A DNA stretch of 64,000 nucleotides from Chitinophaga horti (lineage in GTDB: Bacteria > Bacteroidota > Bacteroidia > Chitinophagales > Chitinophagaceae): contig NZ_CP107006.1 of the NCBI RefSeq assembly GCF_022867795.2, positions 5,084,001 to 5,148,000 on the forward strand, read 5' to 3'. Both the position numbers and the translations under genes were made by a program. Under the pieces are notes generated by a model. The model had not been told where the DNA came from, ran no database searches, and worked only from the letters and a program-made list of their open reading frames with translations. This document shows positions 51,601-58,391 of the stretch, one piece after another. Each line of letters begins with the position of its first letter. Position 1 is the stretch's first letter.

Positions 51601-52109
51601 ACGTACTTACCGTTTAAGTCGGTAGTAGTACCTACACTTGGCTTTTCCTTTACGGCAATGGTAACGCCGGGCAGCGGCGAGCCGCTGGTATCCGTTACAA
51701 TGCCGCGTACATCCTTGCGCAATACTTTCGACAGGTTATCTTCCCCTCGGGTAGTAATGGCAATGAGGTTACCGTCCAGCAGTTTGTACTGCAGGTTGGC
51801 CATAGGCAGCACGGCTTCCAGCACTTTAAATACATTTTCCTCTTTTACGTTGAGGTCCACTTTTTTGTCGGGCTGCAACTTACGTTCGCTGAACAGGAAG
51901 TGGTATTTCGTTTGTGCCTCTATGGCCATTAACACCTTCCGGATATCGGCTTCGCGCAGGTCCATGGTAACCCTGTCCTGCGAATGCACAGAGGCAGAAA
52001 GGTGAAGAAAGGAAACGAGGATAAATAAAAAGGTCAGTTTCATAACGACAAGTACCTTTAGCAGCACATGCGGCGGTCCGAAAGCATGCACCAGATGCTT
52101 TTTTTTCAT
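48687..52109 (-). CDS. SusC/RagA family TonB-dependent transporter with STN domain
   Basis: 1140 residues. The N-terminal extension (MKKKHLVHAFGPPHVLLKVL) before the signal peptide is common in Chitinophaga-like SusC. An STN domain (~44-115) that signals to FecR is followed by a carboxypeptidase-like domain (VRGIVTDTSGSPLPGVTIAV), TonB-plug (ATSTALYGARGANGVILVTTKEG) and a 22-strand barrel, ending VINFGTQISF. It imports oligomers across the outer membrane with SusD. The STN domain matches the adjacent FecR and ECF sigma, giving substrate-induced expression. Confidence 0.95.
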   Translation of the reverse strand: MKKKHLVHAFGPPHVLLKVLVVMKLTFLFILVSFLHLSASVHSQDRVTMDLREADIRKVLMAIEAQTKYHFLFSERKLQPDKKVDLNVKEENVFKVLEAVLPMANLQYKLLDGNLIAITTRGEDNLSKVLRKDVRGIVTDTSGSPLPGVTIAVKEKPSVGTTTDLNGKYVLDIPEGGTALIFSMIGYDKQEISLNGRDVINVQLAPASNQLDETVIVGFGKQKKKEVVGAMTTINPRELKVPSSNLTTALAGRMAGVIAYQRSGEPGADNADFFIRGVTTFGYKKDPLILIDGIELTTTDLARMQVDDIASFSILKDATSTALYGARGANGVILVTTKEGVEGKARVSVRVENSLSAPTENVELADPITYMKLGNEAVVTRDPLGKQLYSEAKIDNTIAGTNPLVYPATDWRRELFKTHTNNQRANLNISGGGKIARYYLAATMNQDNGVLKVDKRNNFNNNINLKTYALRSNVNINLTKSTEIGVRLYGTFDDYTGPLTSGTDMYNRVMYANPVLFPAYYPMDDAHTHTQHIMFGNFGTGNYINPYADMVKGYKEYTRSTIVAQFEAKQDFSFITEGLSVHALFNTTRTSFFDVARFYKPFWYQVQQYDKYADNYTLGIINPNDGTEYLEYDEGNKDIRATTYLQTTANYNRTFRDKHNFSAMLVFLMNNQITANAGSLQLSLPHRNIGLSGRYTYSYDNRYFVEFDFGYNGSERFHKDKRFGFFPSVGGAWIISNEKFLKPYQHILHNLKLRYTYGLVGNDAIGAPEDRFFYLSDVNMNDPGRSSAFGTDYTYSRPGINVNRYGNNNITWETATKTNWGLEIGLNNNLNILLDVYTEYRRNILMTRASIPVTMGVVSSSDVKANIGEASGKGMDLSIDYSHNFSRHLWMQARANFTYSTSKFEVFEEPDYDERYLSMIGQPLSQVRGYIAERLFADDKEVLNSPHQSFGEYMAGDIKYHDVNGDGIISTRDLVPIGYPTTPEIVYGFGFSVGYKSFDLSAFFQGLARESFWINPTTTAPFVNDRALLKAYADDHWSEDNRNLYAIWPRLSNRNINNNQVSSTWFMRNGAFLRLKTAELGYTLPQATTRRIKIEKARFYASGINLFALSRFKLWDVEMGGNGLGYPVQRVINFGTQISF

Positions 52110-52154
52110 AACTTACGTAGAATTAGTAGTAAACAATAGGAAGCCGCGGTCGCT

Positions 52155-52162
52155 CAAAACTA
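52155..52162 (-). promoter_or_regulatory. candidate -7 element of the susC operon
   Basis: On the minus strand TAGTTTTG, a perfect TAnnTTTG, 45 bases before the susC ATG. The -33 box is not of the housekeeping type, which could fit control by the adjacent ECF sigma factor. Confidence 0.4.
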
Positions 52163-52186
52163 AGGCCTCCTTACATGCTGATTAAG

Positions 52187-52218
52187 CGGGAAATGTTTCA
52201 GCGTTTCCCGTTTTTTTT
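52187..52218 (+). terminator. hairpin with T-run on the plus strand, antisense to the operon
   Basis: CGGGAAA (52187-52193) / TTTCCCG (52204-52210) is followed by eight T on the plus strand. Genes on both sides run on the minus strand, so it would end only antisense transcription or fold in the leader of susC. Confidence 0.4.
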
Positions 52219-52265
52219 ATTTTGGTTGTTCTGTTTGCGTTGCTATATTATCTCAGTTTTTTAAT

Positions 52266-53303
52266 TCAGTAAATGACCAGGGCATCGTCTTCGTGCCTGT
52301 AGTTAAACGACTCGATCACCTGCAGCGCTTCCAGCGCTTCTTCAGGTGTTTCTTTTTTAAAGGCGCCGGTGAACCGGAGTTGTTCCAGCGATTTATTATC
52401 AAAACGGATGGTTACATTATACCAGCGCTCCATGCGCAAGGCAAGGCTGGCAAAGTCTTCGTCGCGGAACAGCAGCATATTGTCGACCCAGGCGGTCTCA
52501 ATGATCGCGCTATCTTCCGGCGGATAATAGGTTGGCCTGCTGATCAGCGGATCGTGGGCATGTTCTACCTGGAAGCTGTCCGTTGCGGGCAGCACCAGTT
52601 TATCGGAAGGTTTTAATCGTATTTTTTTATCGGGTTGCGCGGCGAGCGTCACTTCTACTTCTCCTGTAATGAGCGTGGCTTCATAAGCGCGGTCGCCGGG
52701 GTATGATTTGATATTGAAACTTGTACCCAGCACATGAATGCGCATCCTGTCGGTATGCACAATAAACGGACGCGAAGCATCGCGCGCTACGTCGAAATAA
52801 GCTTCGCCGCTGAGGTAAACTTCGCGGCTGTTACTGGCAAAACGAGGCGGATACTTTAATTCGCTGTCGGCGTTCAGCCATACGGTAGTACCATCGGCCA
52901 GTTTAATGAGGGAGCGTTTGCCACGTTGATTATGTTCGGTGCGTAGATCGTCCTGGTTCGCGTTATGGCTGTACAATAGCCAGGCACCGGTAACCAATAC
53001 CAATACAGCGGCGATTTTAAGCAAGGGTGCCAGCCAGGCGCGTTTAACTGTGCGCACCGGTGCTTCTTCCCATACATCGGCTGCTTTCATTTGAGAAACA
53101 AGGCGTTCGAAAGCCTGGGAGGAGTGAATAGAATCGTCGCCTGTTTCGCGCTGCTTCCAGAAACGCTGCATCAGCTCCTGGCCTTTAGCCAGGCTGGGAT
53201 CGGCTTTCAACAGGGCATCCAGCTCCTGCAGTTCTGCTGCAGAAATATCGCCCGAAAGCTTTTTAGATAACAGCCATATATACCGGTCGGTGTGCATGTG
53301 CAT
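52266..53303 (-). CDS. FecR family anti-sigma factor
   Basis: 345 residues. A cytoplasmic N-terminus (LSGDISAAELQELDALLKAD) is followed by a membrane segment (~88-108, LLKIAAVLVLVTGAWLLY) and a periplasmic FecR domain (KRSLIKLADGTTVWLNADSELKYP, then VYLSGEAYFDVARDASRPFIV) with a DUF4974-type end (RWYNVTIRFDNKSLEQLRFTGAFKKETP). It relays the SusC signal to the sigma factor 75 bases upstream. Confidence 0.95.
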   Translation of the reverse strand: MHMHTDRYIWLLSKKLSGDISAAELQELDALLKADPSLAKGQELMQRFWKQRETGDDSIHSSQAFERLVSQMKAADVWEEAPVRTVKRAWLAPLLKIAAVLVLVTGAWLLYSHNANQDDLRTEHNQRGKRSLIKLADGTTVWLNADSELKYPPRFASNSREVYLSGEAYFDVARDASRPFIVHTDRMRIHVLGTSFNIKSYPGDRAYEATLITGEVEVTLAAQPDKKIRLKPSDKLVLPATDSFQVEHAHDPLISRPTYYPPEDSAIIETAWVDNMLLFRDEDFASLALRMERWYNVTIRFDNKSLEQLRFTGAFKKETPEEALEALQVIESFNYRHEDDALVIY

Positions 53304-53377
53304 AACGTGGAATTAGCGCGTGTATACATATGACACCAAAACAAACCGAACTTACGTATCCGTTACCAAAAAAAATT

Positions 53378-54019
53378 TCAGGAAGCCATTCCTGGGAGTA
53401 AGATAGCCAGCAAACCCGCTATAGACAAGATATCCGTCGCAGGTGTTTTTTGCCGGTAGTCCGACAGGTAGGGCGCGAGAATGACATGTAATTGTTTTAC
53501 CGCCTGGAATAACTGGGTTTCTACCGTACGGTGAGAGAGCTGGAGGATCTCCGCCACCTCTTTCGGTTTAAAGCCTTCATCTTTAATAAGGCGGAAAATC
53601 ATACGCCTGCGGGGTGATAATTGCTCTACGGCCTCGTCGAGGCGCAACAGCAGCTCCCGCCATTCGGTGGCTGAGCAGGGGTCAAAGGTGTTGACGAGGC
53701 GGGCTTCGCCGGCGTCGTCGGTGGATACGATATGGATATTGGAAAACTGTCGGAGGTGATTGAGCGATTGGTTGCGTACCGCGGTAAACAGGTATTTGCC
53801 GATATGCGCTACGGCTTCGAATTGCTGCCTGCCGGTCCACAGTTTCATGAACACGTCGGACACTACCTCTTCGGCTGCTTCTGTGCTTTGCAGGTATTCG
53901 GCGGCAAACTTCACCAGGCGCGTATAACAGCCTGTAAACAGTTCCTCAAAAGCTTTCTGATCGCTTTGGGTCACTATTTTATGCCATAAGGTAGAGAGAT
54001 GTGTATTATCAATATTCAT
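53378..54019 (-). CDS. ECF-type RNA polymerase sigma-70 factor
   Basis: 213 residues, with region 2 (YTRLVKFAAEYLQSTEAAEEVVSDVFMKLW, ~31-60) and region 4 (LSPRRRMIFRLIKDEGFKPKEVAEILQLSHRTVETQ, ~133-168). It is the usual Bacteroidota SusC-linked ECF. First gene of the locus; FecR and SusC follow on the same strand. Activity is expected to depend on the SusC STN domain and FecR. Confidence 0.95.
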   Translation of the reverse strand: MNIDNTHLSTLWHKIVTQSDQKAFEELFTGCYTRLVKFAAEYLQSTEAAEEVVSDVFMKLWTGRQQFEAVAHIGKYLFTAVRNQSLNHLRQFSNIHIVSTDDAGEARLVNTFDPCSATEWRELLLRLDEAVEQLSPRRRMIFRLIKDEGFKPKEVAEILQLSHRTVETQLFQAVKQLHVILAPYLSDYRQKTPATDILSIAGLLAILLPGMAS

Positions 54020-54204
54020 CCGGGATAGTTTAGGCCGGTTACAACGATACAGTATGATGCATTAACAGTGGAATAAAAACCGGGCGCACGAAACTACAAG
54101 TCTGTCTTTAACATGGAATAACTTTCCTAAAGTAAATGTTAATATTTGATTTTGCAAGGTGAAGAGAAAAATTAACGGGGAAGTGTGCAACGCAACGCCC
54201 TTGT

Positions 54205-55881
54205 TTATTCGACAATGAGTTTGATGGTTTGACTGTTGTGTGTGGGTGGCAGTCCGGGTACAAAGACCGTGTATTTGAGTCGGTAACTGCCGGGCGTTTG
54301 CGGTGCTTTTACGAGTACATCGATCGAGTCGCGGGTGAGTGCTTCTCTGAGCGTGAGCGTGGTCCTTACGGTATCGAAGTATTTATCCTTACCCATGATC
54401 GCGTAGCCCGTTACCGCCGGCCTATCCGCCGGGAAAGGCAGCGCCACTGTGTAATCGGACTGCTTACCGAGCCGGAAATGCAGGTCGGCCCCAGGCGTAG
54501 TCGTTACCTTACTTTCGGCCTGCGTGAACTGCAGGAGCGAATAAGACACGTACGGCGCATATTTTTCGAGGTAAATCTTGCCGCGGGCGTCGGTCAGGCT
54601 GTCGGGCTGCTGAAAGAACGGGCGATAGCCGCCGACCAGCAATACTTCTTTATTCCAGATCGGCTCCTCCATATGCCAGTAATTGTACTGGCTGCGGCGG
54701 TTGCTCACCGTATTAAAGCTATACGCTTCGCCGCCAGTGTAGAACATGTATTTAGAGGGCGCCTGGTAGCTGTTGAAAAAAACAACCGGCCGGTCACCGG
54801 CTTTCGCTTTAATAGCATTTGCCCATTCCTGGTTATGGTGCAGCTCCGGGCGCACATGTACGCCAGGCATAAAGTCCCAGACCATGTATACACGTGTCAC
54901 CAGCACCAGCGCCAACGATATGGGCAGTGTGTAGATCAGTGGCTTCAGGCTACGTTTATTGCGGATGATAGACTGGTGCGCCAGGATGACAAGTGGTGTA
55001 AAGACCATTACCGTCCAGTTAGCCTCTACGCGGCCTTTGAATGTGCTGATCAGGAAGAAGACGAGTACACCCGTCAGGCAGAACTTCAATGTACGTTCAA
55101 ACGTGCGCTGTACCGGGCTGCTGAATGCGTAATAGAGTAACAGCCAGCCCATGAGCGGACCGAATAACAATAACTGCCCGATAATATATTCGATGGAATA
55201 ATTGAGCTGGTAGGCATCCGCATTACGCTCCACCAGGTGGTATTGCAGCGATGGGAAATGATGCGTGTATTGCCAGTAAATATGTGGCAGGAACAGTACC
55301 GTGGTGATGATGCAGGCGATGTAATAACGGGTCACTTTCAGCAGGCTTACGTTGCTCAGTACTGTGAAGAAGACAAGCAATACGCCGTGGTATTTGCTGT
55401 AAAACATCAGCGCCATGCTCAGGCCCAGCAGAATCGTGTTTTGCCAGTCCTGCTTTTCGAGAAAGTCTTTATAAATACGGAAGTAAAGGGTCGCGAAGAA
55501 AATGAGCGGCACATCCGGCACAGCCAGCATGCCCCCGAGCTGCATGGCGCCCATGGCGCCCATGATCAGGTAAAACACCCGGTTGTTCTTCGGGCGCAGC
55601 ATATCGTCTACCAGCATGAGCGTAAGTACATTCAGTACGACCATGCCTATACGTACGCCCAATTCGTTATGAAATACCGCGTAACCCAGTTTAATGAGCA
55701 GCGCGATCATCGGCGGATGGTCGAAATAGCCCCAGCTGAGGTTGCGGCTGTACACCCAGTAATAAGCCTCATCGTCCATCAAACCGGTAAAGAGTGCCTG
55801 CGCAACGCCCAGGGCAAACCACACGAAATAGAAAATGCTTTTATACTTATCCCGCCTGATATAACTAAGAAAGGTAGACAT
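54205..55881 (-). CDS. ArnT/PMT-like membrane glycosyltransferase (GT39/83)
   Basis: 558 residues with about eleven membrane segments. FALGVAQALFTGLMDDEAYYWVYSRNLSWGYFDHPPM carries the DDE(A)Y loop and FDHPP motif typical of ArnT/PMT-fold enzymes. It moves a sugar from a polyprenyl-phosphate donor to a lipid or protein at the periplasmic side. The C-terminal part (~430-558) is a beta-rich soluble domain. Its neighbours do not reveal the acceptor. Confidence 0.85.
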   Translation of the reverse strand: MSTFLSYIRRDKYKSIFYFVWFALGVAQALFTGLMDDEAYYWVYSRNLSWGYFDHPPMIALLIKLGYAVFHNELGVRIGMVVLNVLTLMLVDDMLRPKNNRVFYLIMGAMGAMQLGGMLAVPDVPLIFFATLYFRIYKDFLEKQDWQNTILLGLSMALMFYSKYHGVLLVFFTVLSNVSLLKVTRYYIACIITTVLFLPHIYWQYTHHFPSLQYHLVERNADAYQLNYSIEYIIGQLLLFGPLMGWLLLYYAFSSPVQRTFERTLKFCLTGVLVFFLISTFKGRVEANWTVMVFTPLVILAHQSIIRNKRSLKPLIYTLPISLALVLVTRVYMVWDFMPGVHVRPELHHNQEWANAIKAKAGDRPVVFFNSYQAPSKYMFYTGGEAYSFNTVSNRRSQYNYWHMEEPIWNKEVLLVGGYRPFFQQPDSLTDARGKIYLEKYAPYVSYSLLQFTQAESKVTTTPGADLHFRLGKQSDYTVALPFPADRPAVTGYAIMGKDKYFDTVRTTLTLREALTRDSIDVLVKAPQTPGSYRLKYTVFVPGLPPTHNSQTIKLIVE

Positions 55882-55892
55882 AGGGGGCGAAG

Positions 55893-57008
55893 TTATGAAA
55901 TAGTTTGGGGCAGCAGCAATTGTTTCAGTGCCAGGGAGCGGTCGAGCACAACAAAGGCGGCCTCGTAACCCGGAGCGATCATGCCCAGCGGCACCTCACG
56001 TGTTAACAGCCGCGCCGGGTATTCGGCGGCCATACGCAGGGCTTCATGTAAATCGATGCCTACATGCGTTACGCAGTTTTGCACCGCCTGCAACATGGTG
56101 AGGCAGGAGCCAGACAGGATACCCTCCGGCGTCACGAAGCGATCGGGACGGCGAATATATTTATAGTCACCTTCCAGGTTTTCGTCTACCGCATCGGTGA
56201 TGAGGTATAAACGTTCGCCCAATATCTTTTTGCTGATGCGCACCGCGTTGTAATTTACATGCACGCCGTCCACCACGATGCTGGCCATTACTTTCGGATG
56301 ATCGAAAATAGCGCCCGGCATGCCCGGCTCGCGGTGCTGGAAGCCCGACATAGCATTGTACAGGTGTGTGGCGGCGGGAATGCCGGCCTCAAAACCAGCG
56401 TAGGCCTCAGGGTAAGTGGCGTTGCTATGGCCGGCAGAAATGATGATGCCGGCATCCATCAGGCGCTTTACGAGTTGGATGTCGCAACGTTCGGGGGCGA
56501 GGGTCATCATTTTTACGATGCCTTTGCCTTCTTCCAAAATCCAGTCGATATCCGCCGCAGTTGGCACTTTGATATAGGCTTCGATGTGGGCACCTTTCTT
56601 TACGGGATTGAAGAACGGACCTTCGAGGTGGAGGCCGAGTAATCCCTGGCCGCCTTGCTCCCAGTATGCTTTCACCGCCTTCATGGCTGCCAGCATCAAT
56701 TCTGTAGAGCTGGTGGGTATGGTAGCCATGAAGTAGGCCGCGCCGCCGCTTTTGCAGTAGCCATATAAAGTGGTAAGCGATTGCACGCTCGGGTACATGG
56801 AAAACAGTTCGCCACCGCCGCCGTAGATCTGCATATCAATAAATGCGGGGGCGATGTAATCGCCCTGGAGGTCGGTGGTATGTACCGTTTCTTTCACTTC
56901 TCCATCGGCCACTAACGCGGTTACTTTTCCGTTTTCGGTGAGGATGGTGTGGCCTTGTAACCAGCCAGTGGGCGATGCAATGATTCCGTTCGTGTAGGCG
57001 TGCAACAT
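55893..57008 (-). CDS. nagA: N-acetylglucosamine-6-phosphate deacetylase
   Basis: 371 residues. The metal-site residues fit NagA: LGLHLEGPFFNPVKKGAH (Glu), IISAGHSNATY (His), ATHLYNAMSGFQHREPG (His) and LITDAVD (catalytic Asp). It deacetylates GlcNAc-6P to GlcN-6P in the cytoplasm for use of chitin or wall amino sugar. No nagB or phosphotransferase gene is next to it; it stands between an ArnT-like and an omega-amidase-like gene. Confidence 0.93.
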   Translation of the reverse strand: MLHAYTNGIIASPTGWLQGHTILTENGKVTALVADGEVKETVHTTDLQGDYIAPAFIDMQIYGGGGELFSMYPSVQSLTTLYGYCKSGGAAYFMATIPTSSTELMLAAMKAVKAYWEQGGQGLLGLHLEGPFFNPVKKGAHIEAYIKVPTAADIDWILEEGKGIVKMMTLAPERCDIQLVKRLMDAGIIISAGHSNATYPEAYAGFEAGIPAATHLYNAMSGFQHREPGMPGAIFDHPKVMASIVVDGVHVNYNAVRISKKILGERLYLITDAVDENLEGDYKYIRRPDRFVTPEGILSGSCLTMLQAVQNCVTHVGIDLHEALRMAAEYPARLLTREVPLGMIAPGYEAAFVVLDRSLALKQLLLPQTIS

Positions 57009-57023
57009 ATGTGTAAGATGAAA

Positions 57024-57049
57024 CAGGGCCGGCTCAAAGGCCAGCCCTG
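57024..57049 (-). terminator. terminator of the omega-amidase-like gene
   Basis: Ten-bp stem with one G-U pair (57024-57033 / 57040-57049), six-base loop, followed on the minus strand by TTTCATCTT. It lies just past the stop codon at 57054. Confidence 0.6.
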
Positions 57050-57053
57050 CATG

Positions 57054-57845
57054 TTAGAGTATCATAAATTTATCGGCGTCCTTCAGGAAGGGGAGCCGGC
57101 CCCGTACCTCGTCCAGGTGCTGGCGCGAAAGGGTATAAGTAAATACGTCTTCGTCGTGTTCTTTGCGGTAAACGATCTCTCCCAGCGGGTCGATCAGGCT
57201 GCTGTCGCCGCTGTGGTAGATGTTATTGCCATCGTTGCCAACGCGGTTCACACCGATCACGTAACACTGATTTTCGATCGCGCGGGCGTGTAGCAAGGTT
57301 TTCCAATGCACATTACGCCTTTCGGGCCAGTTGGCTACGTTGATAAGCAGGTCGTACTCCGGTGCGCCGTCGCCGTTGATTACGTTGCGCGCCCAAACCG
57401 GGAAACGCAGGTCGTAACATACCGCCAGGTTGATCTTCCAGCCTTTTACCTGGGCAATGAGGCGTTTATCGCCGGGTGTGTAGTGATTATGTTCGTCTGC
57501 AAACGCAAAAAGGTGGCGTTTGTCGTAAGTGCCATATACGCCGTTGGGCTGCATCCAGATAAGACGGTTCAGGTACTGACCACCTTCTTCGATGATCAGA
57601 CTGCCCATGATGATCGCGTTCTTTTCCTTCGCCTTCTGCTTCATCCAGGTTACCGCCTGTCCGTCCATCGTTTCTGCGAGCCTTTCGGGTTGCATGGAAA
57701 AACCGGTGCTGAACATTTCGGGTAGAATAATGACTTCAGTACGTTCTTTGATGCCGTCAATTTTGGCATCAAACATCGCCAGGTTGGCTGCTTTATCTTC
57801 CCAGTGGAGATTGGCCTGAATAAGACTTACGGTAAGATCGGACAT
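57054..57845 (-). CDS. carbon-nitrogen hydrolase (omega-amidase/YafV-like)
   Basis: 263 residues. Nitrilase-type triad: Glu43 (LPEMFSTGFS), Lys109 (TYDKRHLF) and Cys143 (VCYDLRFPVW). NWPERRNVHWKTLLHARAIENQCYVIGVNRVG follows, which is the YafV/Nit2 subgroup that hydrolyses 2-oxoglutaramate and 2-oxosuccinamate. Cytoplasmic, single gene with own terminator. Confidence 0.92.
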   Translation of the reverse strand: MSDLTVSLIQANLHWEDKAANLAMFDAKIDGIKERTEVIILPEMFSTGFSMQPERLAETMDGQAVTWMKQKAKEKNAIIMGSLIIEEGGQYLNRLIWMQPNGVYGTYDKRHLFAFADEHNHYTPGDKRLIAQVKGWKINLAVCYDLRFPVWARNVINGDGAPEYDLLINVANWPERRNVHWKTLLHARAIENQCYVIGVNRVGNDGNNIYHSGDSSLIDPLGEIVYRKEHDEDVFTYTLSRQHLDEVRGRLPFLKDADKFMIL

Positions 57846-57883
57846 ATGATTCTTTTCATTTCCCGTGGTTAACGGGGTAACAA

Positions 57884-57891
57884 CAAAATTA
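57884..57891 (-). promoter_or_regulatory. candidate -7 element of the omega-amidase-like gene
   Basis: TAATTTTG on the minus strand, a full match to TAnnTTTG, 38 bases before the start. No clear -33 box. Confidence 0.3.
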
Positions 57892-57929
57892 CGGCGCTAT
57901 GGGTTAGAAAAATTTGAATAATTTTCGAT

Positions 57930-58391
57930 TTAGGGGGATGATTTTGCGATTTGTTTAATTACCTCCCCGATTAACTCCTGTTCAAATCCCCGTTGCAATA
58001 AAAACTGCATGGTTTTATACTGCCGTTTCAGGTACTGCTCGCCCTTCAAACTCTCATATTTCTTCTCCGCCAGTTTGTTCAACGTGGCCATGTAATCGTC
58101 TTCATCTATTTCCTTGAGGGCCTTTTTAATGCAGTAGGGCGACACCTGCTTCATCTTTAATTCCTGCACGATCTTTTTGCGGCCCCATTGTTTCATCCGA
58201 AACCTGCCGCCGGCGAAGGCACAGGCGAAGCGTTCCTCGTTCAGGAAGTTTTCTTCGATGAGGGCGGTGATCAGCTGGTCGATGGCCTCGCCTTTGAGGC
58301 CCAGCTCAAAACATTTGGAGCGCACCTCTGAATGGGCGCGCTCCTGGTATGCGCAATAGTTCCTTAATTTCTGTAATTCCTGTTCGTGCAT
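57930..58391 (-). CDS. recX: RecX family regulatory protein
   Basis: 153 residues. Three-helix RecX repeats (RNYCAYQERAHSEVRSKCFELG; EENFLNEERFACAFAGGRFRMKQWGRKKIVQELK; FLLQRGFEQELIGEVIKQIAK). RecX inhibits RecA filaments. It begins on the stop codon of the helicase gene by one base (TAATG), so it is made together with PcrA/UvrD rather than with recA here. Confidence 0.88.
   Translation of the reverse strand: MHEQELQKLRNYCAYQERAHSEVRSKCFELGLKGEAIDQLITALIEENFLNEERFACAFAGGRFRMKQWGRKKIVQELKMKQVSPYCIKKALKEIDEDDYMATLNKLAEKKYESLKGEQYLKRQYKTMQFLLQRGFEQELIGEVIKQIAKSSP

Noticed and set aside
54229..55140. Long plus-strand frame opposite the ArnT-like gene
   Set aside because: Shadow frame, arginine-rich and without a domain.
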